From the NCBI GenBank assembly GCA_902802375.1, contig CADCLS010000009.1, positions 1-64,000 on the forward strand: DNA of 64,000 bases, given 5' to 3'. Both the position numbers and the translations under genes were made by a program. The notes beneath the pieces are model-generated. The model did not search any database. It was not told the origin of the DNA and worked only from the letters and a program-made list of their open reading frames with translations. Below, one piece after another: positions 1 to 8,738 of the stretch. The DNA comes from Oscillospiraceae bacterium (GTDB lineage: Bacteria > Bacillota > Clostridia > Oscillospirales > Acutalibacteraceae). How positions within the stretch are numbered: the stretch's first letter is position 1; every line of letters starts with the position of its first letter.

Positions 1-193
1 CCTGTCTGTTTTGTCTAGCAACTAAACTGTAACACAGGATTTTCCTTTCGTCACTCTTTTTTTCATTCTCTAATGTAACACATCTATTGTAAACCTACAG
101 CAATTTTTTCCACCTCTCTCAAAAAAAGGTTTATTTTTTTGTTAAAAGGAAGTATAATATCTAAGAATATAGTTTTATTTCAGGTGAATAGTT
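1..193 (+). promoter_or_regulatory. AT-rich upstream region of murC with a probable promoter
   Basis: No coding signal is seen here. A good -10 hexamer TATAAT lies at 153-158. The best -35 at 17-bp spacing is poor (TTTATT-like, near 130-136), so the promoter call is moderate. A weak inverted pair (CCTGT at the left edge, ACAGG near 35) may be the tail of a terminator for a gene outside the window. The murC ATG at 194 has only a weak Shine-Dalgarno (CAGGTGA, 181-187). Confidence 0.45.
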
Positions 194-1567
194 ATGAAAC
201 ATTTATCAAATGACGATATGATAATAAAGAACTCAAGGCATATACATCTTGTGGGTATTGGCGGAAGCGGTATGTGTCCTATTGCAGAACTGCTTTTATC
301 AAAGGGATATACAGTATCCGGTTCGGATAGGACTGAGAGTGCAAACACACAGAGGATTAAAAACCTCGGAGCTAAAGTCTTTATAGGCCAAAGGCAAGAA
401 AATATAGAAGGCGCCGATATTGTAGGCTATTCCGCCGCGGTGCACGAAGATAATCCTGAGCTCAAAGCGGCAAGAAACGCCGGCATTCCTACATTTGAGC
501 GTTCAAAAATACTCGGCGCAATAACCCGATTTTACAACAATACAATAGGCGTTTCGGGTACGCACGGAAAAACCACCGTTTCATCTATGATAACACAAAT
601 TCTTTTACTTAACAAGAGGGACCCTTCTGCAGTAATAGGCGGAAAGCTGCCGCTTGTAGACAGCGCCTGTGTTTCAGGCGGCTCGGATACGCTGGTTTGC
701 GAGTCCTGTGAGTTTGTGGATAGCTTTCTTGAGTTTTCTCCTGATATTTCGGTGCTTCTTAATATTGATAATGACCACCTTGATTATTTTAAGACAATGG
801 ATAACCTGGTTGCCTCTTTTACTAAGTTCTGTGCCAAATCAAAAGTGTGCTATTATAACGGCGATGACAAGCTATGTAAAAAAGCTGTAAGCGGTATTGC
901 CGCAAATACTGTAAGCTACGGCATTAGTGAGGATAACTTTTATCATCCAGAGAATGTAACCGCAGGAAAATTCGGTTTCTCTTTTGATGTAGTAAGGGAT
1001 GGAACAACAGTAGGGCATCTTGATATGAATGTTCCGGGCAGGCATAATATTTATAACGGTCTTGTAAGCTTTGCGGTATGCTTTGAAATGGGTGTCAAAG
1101 CGGAAGGCATAAATGAGGCAATAAAGAAATTTACCGGTGCCGGCAGAAGATTTCAGTTTATAGGTGAAAAGCGCGGTGTTACCGTGGTAGATGATTACGC
1201 TCATCACCCGACAGAAATCGCCGCTACACTATCTGCCGCAAAATCTCTTGACTATAAAAGGGTTATAACGGTATTTCAGCCGTATACCTATTCTCGCGTA
1301 GCACTGCTTAAAGATGATATGATAAAGGCGCTCTCCCTTGCCGATAAGGTGTTTTTAACACCCATTGTGGCATCGAGAGAAGAGAATATATACGGTGTCA
1401 GCTCTGAAGATTTAGCGGATGCTTTGCCTGACGGTAAGGTAATATCAGATTATCATCAGCTTGCACAGGAAATGGCAGAGAGTGCGGGTGACGGCGATAT
1501 TATAATCACTATGGGCGCCGGAGATATTTTTAAGGTTGCCGGTATGATTTTGGAGAAGCTCAAATGA
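194..1567 (+). CDS. murC: UDP-N-acetylmuramate--L-alanine ligase MurC
   Basis: Cytoplasmic Mur ligase that adds L-alanine to UDP-MurNAc, the first amino-acid step of peptidoglycan precursor synthesis. Its 457 aa match the family length. An N-terminal Rossmann-like UDP-binding motif GIGGSGM is at residues 21-27. The Mur-ligase ATP loop GTHGKTT is at about 122-128. Further on are the central-domain motif NIDNDHLDY and the C-terminal DDYAHHPTE, typical of MurC. The stop codon overlaps the start of the next gene by 4 nt, so the two are probably co-transcribed. MurC lies about 42 kb from the dcw cluster later in this window, so the Mur ligases are dispersed in this genome. Confidence 0.97.
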   Translation: MKHLSNDDMIIKNSRHIHLVGIGGSGMCPIAELLLSKGYTVSGSDRTESANTQRIKNLGAKVFIGQRQENIEGADIVGYSAAVHEDNPELKAARNAGIPTFERSKILGAITRFYNNTIGVSGTHGKTTVSSMITQILLLNKRDPSAVIGGKLPLVDSACVSGGSDTLVCESCEFVDSFLEFSPDISVLLNIDNDHLDYFKTMDNLVASFTKFCAKSKVCYYNGDDKLCKKAVSGIAANTVSYGISEDNFYHPENVTAGKFGFSFDVVRDGTTVGHLDMNVPGRHNIYNGLVSFAVCFEMGVKAEGINEAIKKFTGAGRRFQFIGEKRGVTVVDDYAHHPTEIAATLSAAKSLDYKRVITVFQPYTYSRVALLKDDMIKALSLADKVFLTPIVASREENIYGVSSEDLADALPDGKVISDYHQLAQEMAESAGDGDIIITMGAGDIFKVAGMILEKLK

Positions 1568-2706
1568 AAACCGAAAAGCTATATGAGAAAGATGCCTATA
1601 TAAGCTTGTTTGAAGCAAAAGTATTATCCTGCGAAAACGCGGAAAACGGTTATAAAATAGTGCTTGATAAAACCGCATTTTTTCCTGAGGGCGGCGGTCA
1701 GCCTTCGGATATAGGAACGCTTTCGGAAAGCAAAGTATTTGATGTGCAAATTGAAAACGGCGAAATATATCATTACACACAAAAGCCGTTTTCGGTGGGA
1801 CAAACCGTGTGTGGCGCTATTGATTTTGAGCGCAGATATAATTTTATGCAGAATCATACGGCAGAGCATATTGTATCTGGAATAGTTTATAAACGATTCG
1901 GATTTGATAATATAGGATTTCATCTGAATGAAAAGGAAGTAACATTTGATTTTAACGGATTTTTTTCAGCCGGGCAGTTAGATGAAATCGAGCTTGAGGC
2001 AAACAGGAGGGTTTGGCAAAACCTATCGGTTACTTCTTTTTATCCGACGGATGAAGAATTAAAAGAAATACAATACCGTTCAAAAGACGGTATAGAAGGT
2101 AAAATAAGGCTTGTAAAAATAGAAGATACCGATATTTGTGCTTGTTGTGCGCCGCATGTAAAAACTACAGGTGAGATAGGTATTATCAAATTTTTATCCA
2201 CCGAAAAGCAACACGGCGGTACACGGATTTTTATGAAGTGCGGTAAGTTTGCGCTTAGTGATTACTCAAACAAAAGCGACGATATTAAGGCGATTTGCGC
2301 GGCGCTTTCAGCAAAAGAGGAGGGCGTAAGGGAAGCGGTATTTTCGCTTAATTTACGCCTTGAAGCCGAAAAATCAAACATCAAAGCACTAAACTCTAAG
2401 CTTATCAGTTATGAAATAAAACTGTTTGATAAATCAAAGCAGGCGGTACTGTACGAAAGCACTGATATAAAGGACCTTCAAATGCTTGCCGACGGTTTAC
2501 ATAAAACCTACGGCGGTGTAAAAACCGCCCTTGCCGAAAGGGAAGCCGGTTGTGCGTTTGTAATGTGCGGCGGTGAAGAAGAAATAAAATCTGAATTTGA
2601 GAAATTGAAATCAGTCTTTACCGTAAAAGGCGGAGGCAGAGGAGAAATCAGGCAGGGGAGTATAATGGCTGATATAGAAAAAATAAAAGAATATTTCGGA
2701 GTGTAA
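1564..2706 (+). CDS. AlaX-type alanyl-tRNA editing protein with DHHA1 tail
   Basis: Free-standing relative of the AlaRS editing domain, expected to deacylate mischarged Ser-tRNA(Ala) or Gly-tRNA(Ala) in the cytoplasm. The two halves of the zinc-binding editing site are visible: HTAEH at about residues 98-102 and a Cys-rich CCAPH at about 194-198. The N-terminal TAFFPEGGGQPSD is the typical AlaX/AlaRS editing start. At 380 aa it is longer than short AlaX proteins. The C-terminal region, ending in a glycine-rich stretch (VKGGGRGEIRQGS), resembles the DHHA1 domain of AlaRS. No aminoacylation domain is present. ATGA overlap with murC and 1-nt spacing to prmA indicate one operon. Confidence 0.88.
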   Translation: MKTEKLYEKDAYISLFEAKVLSCENAENGYKIVLDKTAFFPEGGGQPSDIGTLSESKVFDVQIENGEIYHYTQKPFSVGQTVCGAIDFERRYNFMQNHTAEHIVSGIVYKRFGFDNIGFHLNEKEVTFDFNGFFSAGQLDEIELEANRRVWQNLSVTSFYPTDEELKEIQYRSKDGIEGKIRLVKIEDTDICACCAPHVKTTGEIGIIKFLSTEKQHGGTRIFMKCGKFALSDYSNKSDDIKAICAALSAKEEGVREAVFSLNLRLEAEKSNIKALNSKLISYEIKLFDKSKQAVLYESTDIKDLQMLADGLHKTYGGVKTALAEREAGCAFVMCGGEEEIKSEFEKLKSVFTVKGGGRGEIRQGSIMADIEKIKEYFGV

Positions 2707-2707
2707 A

Positions 2708-3640
2708 ATGGACTGGAATGAAATAAATATAAAAGTGCCGGTGTTAAATGTTGACGAAGCGGCCGCTATTGCTAATATGACGGTGCCGTACGGCATATAC
2801 ATTGAGGATTATTCAAATCTTGAAAAGGACGCTGAGGAAATAGCGCACATAGATTTGATAGATGAGGAGCTTGTGAATAAAGACCGTGAAAATGCGATTA
2901 TTCACATATATATTTCAAATGGCGATAACGCCGCAGAGGCACTCAGTTACTTAAAAGAGCGCCTCACCGCGGCAGGCATACGGTATGAAGTAAATAAAAA
3001 CACGGTGGATGATGAGGACTGGAACGAGAATTGGAAAAAGTATTTTAAGGCGTTTGAGGTAGGAAGTCGCCTTGCCGTATGTCCGAGCTGGGAAAGCTAT
3101 GAGAACACACAAAATCGCAAGGTTATTTCTCTTGACCCCGGCGCCGCTTTCGGTACCGGAGCTCATGCAACAACATATTTATGCCTTAGTATATTAGAAG
3201 ATTTGGTTACAGATGAAACAACGCTTCTCGATATTGGTACGGGTAGCGGTATCTTAGCGGTAGCGGCTTGCCTTTTAGGCGCAAAAAAAGCCATCGGCGT
3301 GGATATTGACGCGCTCGCGGTGGATACAGCAAAGGGTAATGCCGAGCGCAACGGTGTATCAGGTGATACTGAATTTTTTGTCGGTGACCTTGCGGATAAG
3401 GTCAGTGGTAAATATGATATTATATGCGCAAATATTGTTGCCGATGTTGTAATGAGGCTTTTTGACGATGTAGGAAACTATATGTCAGACGGCGGATATC
3501 TTTTAGTATCCGGCATTATAGATATAAGGGCGAAAGAAGTGGAAGAGTCCGCAAAAAAACACGGATTTAAGATAATAAAGGCGCCTACCCGTGAGGAGTG
3601 GCACGCCTACTTACTTATAAAGGAGAAAACAGATGCTTGA
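2708..3640 (+). CDS. prmA: Ribosomal protein L11 methyltransferase PrmA
   Basis: SAM-dependent methyltransferase that methylates ribosomal protein L11. The 310 aa have the standard layout: an N-terminal substrate-recognition domain (WNENWKKYFKAFEVG near residue 100), then a class I methyltransferase fold. The latter has GAAFGTGAHATT and the SAM-binding motif LDIGTGSGILAVAA at about 173-186. The later CANIVADVV corresponds to the NPPY-like region of the family. It overlaps prfB by 8 nt, keeping a run of translation-related genes together (tRNA editing, L11 modification, RF2). Confidence 0.95.
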   Translation: MDWNEINIKVPVLNVDEAAAIANMTVPYGIYIEDYSNLEKDAEEIAHIDLIDEELVNKDRENAIIHIYISNGDNAAEALSYLKERLTAAGIRYEVNKNTVDDEDWNENWKKYFKAFEVGSRLAVCPSWESYENTQNRKVISLDPGAAFGTGAHATTYLCLSILEDLVTDETTLLDIGTGSGILAVAACLLGAKKAIGVDIDALAVDTAKGNAERNGVSGDTEFFVGDLADKVSGKYDIICANIVADVVMRLFDDVGNYMSDGGYLLVSGIIDIRAKEVEESAKKHGFKIIKAPTREEWHAYLLIKEKTDA

Positions 3641-4748
3641 ATTTGAACAGTTGAAGTTAAGGCTTCTCTCCCATAGGACGGAAATAGATGAGCTTAAAGA
3701 TGCTATCGGCTATGACCGCCTTAAAAGAGAAATAGAAGAGCTTGAGCTGAAATCTGCGGCACCCGGCTTTTGGGATGACCTTGAAACATCACAGGCGGTT
3801 TTGCAAAAAACGGGAAAGCTCAAAAACAAGGTGGCAAGTTACGATAAGCTGAAATCCTCATTTGAAGATATTGAAGTGCTTATTGATATGGGAGAAGAGG
3901 AGGGTGACTTGTCACTTGTTGATGAGATTACCCAGTCGATAGATGAGCTTGAAAGCGAGCTGTCGTCACAAACGCTTTCAACGCTTCTTGTAGGCGAATA
4001 CGATAAAAATAACGCGATACTGACATTCCATTCCGGTGCCGGCGGAACCGAAGCTATGGACTGGGTTTCAATGCTTGTTCGTATGTATACCCGTTGGGCA
4101 GAACGGCATGGATTTAATGTCACAATGCCGGATTTTCTTGACGGTGACGAGGCAGGTCTTAAAAGTGCAACACTCCGTATCGAGGGTGAAAACGCCTACG
4201 GTTACCTTAAAAGCGAATCAGGTGTTCACAGGCTTGTGCGAGTATCACCCTTTGACGCTTCCGGCAGGCGTCATACCTCGTTTGCGGCGGTTGAGGTTAT
4301 GCCTGAAATCAGCGACGATATTGATATAGAAATACGCGACGAGGATATTAAAATGGATGTTTTCAGGTCCTCCGGAGCCGGCGGCCAGCACATAAACAAG
4401 ACTTCCTCCGCCGTAAGGCTTACTCACATTCCTACGGGAATAGTGGTTGCTTGCCAAAACGAACGAAGCCAATTTCAAAACCGCGACCAGGCTATGAAGA
4501 TGTTAAAATCGAAGCTGCTTGAAATTAAAGAACGCGAGCACCTCGAAAAAATTGAAGATATTAAGGGCGTTCAAATGGAAAACGCTTGGGGCTCGCAGAT
4601 AAGGTCTTATGTGTTTATGCCGTATACTATGGCAAAAGACCACAGAACTGATTTTGAAACAGGCAACATAAACGCGGTTATGGACGGCGACCTCGACGGT
4701 TTTATAAACGCATATCTTAAATTAAATTCAAAGGATGAGAAAAAATGA
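3633..4748 (+). CDS. prfB: Peptide chain release factor 2
   Basis: Class I release factor that reads UGA and UAA and triggers peptidyl-tRNA hydrolysis. The stop-recognition tripeptide SPF (about residues 205-207) identifies RF2 rather than RF1. The catalytic GGQ lies in SSGAGGQHINK at about 250-252. The 371-aa frame is continuous from an ATG with a GGAG site upstream (AAAGGAGAAAACAG). The usual +1 programmed-frameshift site (CTTTGAC near codon 25) is absent: the equivalent region reads GGCTATGACCGC in frame. RF2 autoregulation by frameshifting therefore appears lost here. The stop overlaps the next start (ATGA). Confidence 0.96.
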   Translation: MLEFEQLKLRLLSHRTEIDELKDAIGYDRLKREIEELELKSAAPGFWDDLETSQAVLQKTGKLKNKVASYDKLKSSFEDIEVLIDMGEEEGDLSLVDEITQSIDELESELSSQTLSTLLVGEYDKNNAILTFHSGAGGTEAMDWVSMLVRMYTRWAERHGFNVTMPDFLDGDEAGLKSATLRIEGENAYGYLKSESGVHRLVRVSPFDASGRRHTSFAAVEVMPEISDDIDIEIRDEDIKMDVFRSSGAGGQHINKTSSAVRLTHIPTGIVVACQNERSQFQNRDQAMKMLKSKLLEIKEREHLEKIEDIKGVQMENAWGSQIRSYVFMPYTMAKDHRTDFETGNINAVMDGDLDGFINAYLKLNSKDEKK

Positions 4749-5749
4749 GAAGAACTATAAAAATTACCGCTTTTGTATTAACTTTAATTATGGTCTTATC
4801 CCTTACCTCCTGCGGCAAAACTGATGAGAATAGTATCGACGACAATGAAGCGGTAAAATCCATTTTTGAAAATACTGACTTATCGAAATATGTGACACTC
4901 GGGCAATACAAAGATATTACTGTAGACACTTCGTCAGCAGAATTTACACCTTTTTACAAAAATCAATTATATGCGGATATTATAAATAATAATTTGGATA
5001 AAAGCTCGGTTTATTCGACGCTCGATTCAGGTGCATTAGCGATCGGAGATATAGCGAATATTGACTATGTCGGCAAAAAGGACGGTGTGGCATTCGATGG
5101 CGGTACCGACCAAGGCCATGAACTTACTATCGGTTCACATTCGTTTATAGACGGCTTTGAAGACGGACTAATTGGTGTTAATATTGGCGATACCGTAGAT
5201 TTGGATTTAACTTTTCCTGAGGGATACCACTCGGCTGAGCTTGCAGGAAAAGATGTTGTTTTTACAGTTAAAATAAATTCTGCAAAAACTCCTGATGTTG
5301 AAAAAATATATGGTAAACTCGGCTTCGCAAGCATTGAATTATACAATAATGAATTAAATAATAGAGCCGCAAAAGTTTTTGTGTCTCAACGGGCTGTGAA
5401 AAACAGTGAAATAACTGGTGATTTAAGCAATCATGTTGACATGCTATTTAACACCCAATGCGAGTATCAAGACGAACAACTCAAAAGTACTTATAATGTG
5501 ACTCTTGATGACGCTCTTAAACAACAATATGGTATAACACGGGCGGAATATAAAGAGCAGTTAAAAAGCTATCTTGAAGAAGAAATCAAAAACAGTATGG
5601 TTTATTACTCAATACTTGAAAAAGAGGGAATTAAGGCTGAACACGCACTACAAGACGGTGAAAAAACCGGAAATGATATTTTGGATAAAATGAAAATTGT
5701 TGAGCTTACAGTAAAAGATTTCCTGTATGATAACGCAAAAATAAAATAA
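4745..5749 (+). CDS. FKBP-type peptidyl-prolyl isomerase lipoprotein, trigger-factor-like
   Basis: Predicted membrane-anchored extracytoplasmic folding factor. A lipoprotein signal peptide is clear: RR near the start, a hydrophobic stretch, then LTSC with the lipidated Cys at residue 23. Residues about 80-178 form an FKBP domain (GDIANIDYVGKKDGVAFDGG, then SFIDGFEDGLIGVNIGD and LTFPEGYHSAELAGK). The remaining 150 residues are charged and helical, like the trigger-factor C-terminal chaperone region. It lacks the ribosome-binding N-terminus of trigger factor, so a secreted-protein chaperone is the likeliest role. It ends the first operon, with a strong terminator just downstream. Substrates are unknown. 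Confidence 0.85.
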   Translation: MRRTIKITAFVLTLIMVLSLTSCGKTDENSIDDNEAVKSIFENTDLSKYVTLGQYKDITVDTSSAEFTPFYKNQLYADIINNNLDKSSVYSTLDSGALAIGDIANIDYVGKKDGVAFDGGTDQGHELTIGSHSFIDGFEDGLIGVNIGDTVDLDLTFPEGYHSAELAGKDVVFTVKINSAKTPDVEKIYGKLGFASIELYNNELNNRAAKVFVSQRAVKNSEITGDLSNHVDMLFNTQCEYQDEQLKSTYNVTLDDALKQQYGITRAEYKEQLKSYLEEEIKNSMVYYSILEKEGIKAEHALQDGEKTGNDILDKMKIVELTVKDFLYDNAKIK

Positions 5750-5756
5750 CTTAAAA

Positions 5757-5796
5757 AGGCTGTGGCAAACGCTTTGTCACAGCCTGTATTTTATAA
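5757..5796 (+). terminator. Intrinsic terminator after the murC-to-FKBP operon
   Basis: A 13-bp stem, AGGCTGTGGCAAA (5757-5769) with TTTGTCACAGCCT (5773-5785), contains one G-T pair and a CGC loop. GTATTTTATAAT follows. Confidence 0.9.
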
Positions 5797-5820
5797 TAAT
5801 TTGTAAATTCTTCTAAAATT

Positions 5821-5852
5821 GGTTGCAATTTTGTAAACTTTTGTGTATTATT
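5821..5852 (+). promoter_or_regulatory. SigA-type promoter with conserved operator-like spacer (copy 1)
   Basis: The -35 is TTGCAA (5823-5828), the spacer 17 bp, and the -10 TATTAT (5846-5851). It precedes the CdaR-ftsE-ftsX-M23 genes. The spacer (TTTTGTAAACTTTTGTG) is nearly identical to the spacer of the promoter at 28682-28709, which drives the other M23 peptidase gene. An alternative -10 TATAAT lies at 5870-5875 without a matching -35. Confidence 0.65.
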
Positions 5853-5899
5853 AAAAATAGCTTATTATATATAATACAAGTTTGAGGATGTGGGATTAG

Positions 5900-6976
5900 A
5901 TGGCAAATCGTTTATTTCAGAGCTTTATTCACCAGATGAAGGATGTTATAGATAAACAGTTCGGAGTTATAGATTCAACCGGAACAGTTATAGCTTGCAG
6001 TGAACTTGGAAAAATAGGTGATTCGCTCGGAGTAGGGTTGCTGTTGTCGGCTGAGACCGTAACCGATAGCGGGTATACCTTAAAGCTTATCTCGGCAAAT
6101 CAAGGCGAGAGCTATTATGTGTTTGTTGAGGGCGAGGATGCTTCTGCCGGAAAGATAGCGGCAATAATCGCAATTTCTTTTTCAAATATCAAGAATTTTT
6201 ATGACGAAAAGTATGACAGGAGCAGTCTTATCAAGAATATAATCCTTGATAATATTCTTCCGGGTGATATTTATCTTAAAGCTCGCGAGTTGTATTTTCA
6301 TAGCGAAGTACTTCGCACCGTCATCATAGTCAGAAGTCTTGACCATAACGATTTATCGGTTTACGATGTTCTTCAAAATCTTTTCCCGGATAAGAACAAG
6401 GATTTCATAATCAGCATTAACGAAACCGATATGGTGCTTGTAAAAGAGACCGGCAGGGATGTTGGACCCAGGGACATTGAAAATCTTGCTGCTTCAATAG
6501 CCGATACGCTTTCGGGTGAATTTTATATCCACGCGGTAATAGGCATTGGTACTACGGTATCAAATATCAAAGACCTTGCCCGTTCATTCAAAGAAGCGCA
6601 GACGGCACTTGAAGTAGGTAAAGTGTTCGATACTGAAAAGACTATTATTTCTTATGATAATCTCGGTATCGCCCGTCTTATTTACCAGCTTCCTACAACT
6701 CTTTGCGAAACCTTTTTACACGAAGTTTTCAAGCGCGGTTCAATAGATAGTCTTGACCAGGAAACGCTTTTTACAATACAAAAGTTTTTCGAGAATAATC
6801 TCAATGTTTCAGAGACCTCCAGAAAGCTTTTTGTTCATAGAAATACGCTTGTTTACCGTCTTGAAAAAATAAAGAAAATCACAGGACTTGATTTGAGACA
6901 GTTTGACCACGCAATAATTTTCAAAATTGCTTTGATGGTGGACAAGTATTTAAGAAGTAACCCGGTAAAATACTAA
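5900..6976 (+). CDS. CdaR/PucR-family transcriptional regulator
   Basis: A cytoplasmic DNA-binding regulator of 358 aa. The N-terminal 110 residues (MKDVIDKQFGVIDSTGTVIACSE) resemble the sugar-diacid recognition domain of CdaR-type regulators. The middle resembles the CdaR GGDEF-like domain. The C-terminus is a PucR-type helix-turn-helix: FFENNLNVSETSRKLFVHR, then NTLVYRLEKIKKITGLDLR (about 295-335). It is the first gene after a promoter and lies 18 nt before ftsE, so it probably shares a transcript with ftsEX. That is an unusual partner for a family known for carbon-catabolism genes. The effector cannot be read from sequence, and control of cell-wall genes is an inference from position. Confidence 0.85.
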   Translation: MANRLFQSFIHQMKDVIDKQFGVIDSTGTVIACSELGKIGDSLGVGLLLSAETVTDSGYTLKLISANQGESYYVFVEGEDASAGKIAAIIAISFSNIKNFYDEKYDRSSLIKNIILDNILPGDIYLKARELYFHSEVLRTVIIVRSLDHNDLSVYDVLQNLFPDKNKDFIISINETDMVLVKETGRDVGPRDIENLAASIADTLSGEFYIHAVIGIGTTVSNIKDLARSFKEAQTALEVGKVFDTEKTIISYDNLGIARLIYQLPTTLCETFLHEVFKRGSIDSLDQETLFTIQKFFENNLNVSETSRKLFVHRNTLVYRLEKIKKITGLDLRQFDHAIIFKIALMVDKYLRSNPVKY

Positions 6977-6994
6977 AAGAGGTGTGAATTTCCG

Positions 6995-7723
6995 ATGACG
7001 GAAAATCAAAATATAATGCCGCAAGGCGCAGAAAATGAAAAACCGGTTATTGAGTTTAAGGGCGTGTCAAAAACATACCCTTCGGGTACTCACGCGCTTG
7101 ACGATGTTAACATCAGGATTAATCAAGGCGAATTCGCCTTTGTTGTAGGCTCTTCGGGCGCGGGTAAAAGTACATTTATGAAGCTCATTATGCGTGAAGA
7201 AAAGGCAAATACCGGTGTGATTACGGTTAACGGCTTTAATCTTACTAAAATGCGCCGTAAAAGCATTCCCATGCTCAGGCGCACAATGGGTATAGTTTTT
7301 CAGGATTTCAGGCTTATACCTAAAATGAATGTATTTGATAATGTAGCGTTTGCTATGCATGTTGTCGGCGCTGACAAACGAACCATAAGAAAAGAAGTCT
7401 CAAAGGCACTTTCGAAAGTAGGACTCGGCGAAAAGGCCCGTTCAATGCCAAATGAACTTTCGGGCGGTGAGCAACAGAGAGTAGGCCTTGCCCGTGCACT
7501 TGTAAATTCTCCTGACCTTATTATTGCGGACGAGCCCACAGGTAATGTTGACCCGAATATGTCATATGAGATAGTTTCTTTGCTCACAGAGATAAATAAA
7601 AAAGGCACTACGGTTTTAATGGTAACGCACGACCATAATTTAGTTCGCGATTTTAAGCACCGCGTTATTATGCTTGACTCTGGCAGAATTGTTGCGGACA
7701 ATATTGGAGGTGTCGAGCAGTGA
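6995..7723 (+). CDS. ftsE: Cell division ABC transporter ATP-binding protein FtsE
   Basis: ATPase of the FtsEX complex, which activates peptidoglycan hydrolases across the membrane. The 242 aa carry Walker A GSSGAGKST at about residues 52-60, signature LSGGEQQR at about 155-162, and Walker B DLIIADEPT. The N-terminal extension of about 15 residues (MTENQNIMPQGAENE) is longer than usual for FtsE. It overlaps ftsX by 4 nt. FtsX and an EnvC-like coiled-coil M23 protein follow directly, the classic functional trio. Confidence 0.95.
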   Translation: MTENQNIMPQGAENEKPVIEFKGVSKTYPSGTHALDDVNIRINQGEFAFVVGSSGAGKSTFMKLIMREEKANTGVITVNGFNLTKMRRKSIPMLRRTMGIVFQDFRLIPKMNVFDNVAFAMHVVGADKRTIRKEVSKALSKVGLGEKARSMPNELSGGEQQRVGLARALVNSPDLIIADEPTGNVDPNMSYEIVSLLTEINKKGTTVLMVTHDHNLVRDFKHRVIMLDSGRIVADNIGGVEQ

Positions 7724-8724
7724 AGGCAAGGAGTTTCAGATATTTAGTCGGCGAAGGCTTTAAGGGCGCTTGGGCGAATAGGCTGATGTCACTCGCGTCA
7801 GTCGGCGTTCTTGTTGCTTGTATGGTTATTATCGGGCTGGCACTTCTTATTTCTGAGAATGTCTCGCGTGCGATTGGCAAACTTGAAGAGCAGAATGTCG
7901 CTATGGTTTATATGAAAGACTATAGCTGGGCGCTCTACGGTGACGAGGTGCAGAGACTGACCGAGGGTGGCGATAAAAACGGTATCACACCCGATATGTA
8001 TGTAATTCACGATGAGAAAGAGGCGCGCGAGCTTTGCGATAAAATTGCAAAACTCGATAATGTTAAATCGGTTGAATACATTTCCGGTGAAGAGGGACTT
8101 GAGAGTGTAAAAGCCGATATGATTGAGGGTCAGGAACAGTTCTTTGATTTTCTTGATGAAGAATTCGGAAATCCGCTTCCTGCATCAGCCAAAGTCACGA
8201 TGAATGATATGGCACGTTTTAATAAAACCGTTGAAGAGATTAAAGCAATAGACGGGGTTGACAGTATTAAGGCGCAGGATGATCTTGCTGAGAGCATAAC
8301 TGCCGTAAAGCGTGGAGTAATGATTGCAGGAATATGGATAATAGGAATACTTCTTATAATCTCTCTTGTTGTGGTTTCAAATACCATCAGAATAACAATG
8401 TATAACCGAAAGCTTGAAATCAGCATTATGAAGGCTGTAGGTGCTACAGATGCGTTCGTGCGTATACCGTTTGTCGTGGAGGGCATATTGATAGGTGTTC
8501 TGTCTGCGGTTATCGCTGAGGGGCTTTTATATTTCTGTTATAGAGTGGCTACCGAAACGATAGCTCAGACACTCGGTACTACTGATATTGTCAGATACAG
8601 TGATATGATGTTCTATCTGCTTGGCGTGTTTGTTGTAATTGGTATTTTAGCCGGCGCTATCGGCAGTTTTATAATGATAGGAAAATATCTGCGCCGCGAA
8701 GGCAGTGAGTTTTCCGCGATATAA
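7720..8724 (+). CDS. ftsX: Cell division protein FtsX
   Basis: Integral membrane partner of FtsE. Residues about 1-20 are cytoplasmic, TM1 follows (LASVGVLVACMVIIGLALLI), then a large extracytoplasmic domain to about residue 195. Three more membrane segments lie in the C-terminal FtsX domain, with the typical NTIRITMYNRKLEISIMKAVGAT after TM2. The length of 334 aa fits the family. The ATG or GTG choice is settled by GTGAAGGCAAGGAG at 7720, which overlaps the ftsE stop. It transmits FtsE ATP hydrolysis to the next gene product. Confidence 0.94.
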   Translation: MKARSFRYLVGEGFKGAWANRLMSLASVGVLVACMVIIGLALLISENVSRAIGKLEEQNVAMVYMKDYSWALYGDEVQRLTEGGDKNGITPDMYVIHDEKEARELCDKIAKLDNVKSVEYISGEEGLESVKADMIEGQEQFFDFLDEEFGNPLPASAKVTMNDMARFNKTVEEIKAIDGVDSIKAQDDLAESITAVKRGVMIAGIWIIGILLIISLVVVSNTIRITMYNRKLEISIMKAVGATDAFVRIPFVVEGILIGVLSAVIAEGLLYFCYRVATETIAQTLGTTDIVRYSDMMFYLLGVFVVIGILAGAIGSFIMIGKYLRREGSEFSAI

Positions 8725-8738
8725 AACGGAGGTATTTT

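Noticed and set aside
74-98. TGTAAC and TGTAAA near the left edge as a WalR-type box before murC.
   Set aside because: The spacing is 8 nt rather than 5, and it lacks the promoter context shared by the sites at 5821 and 28680.
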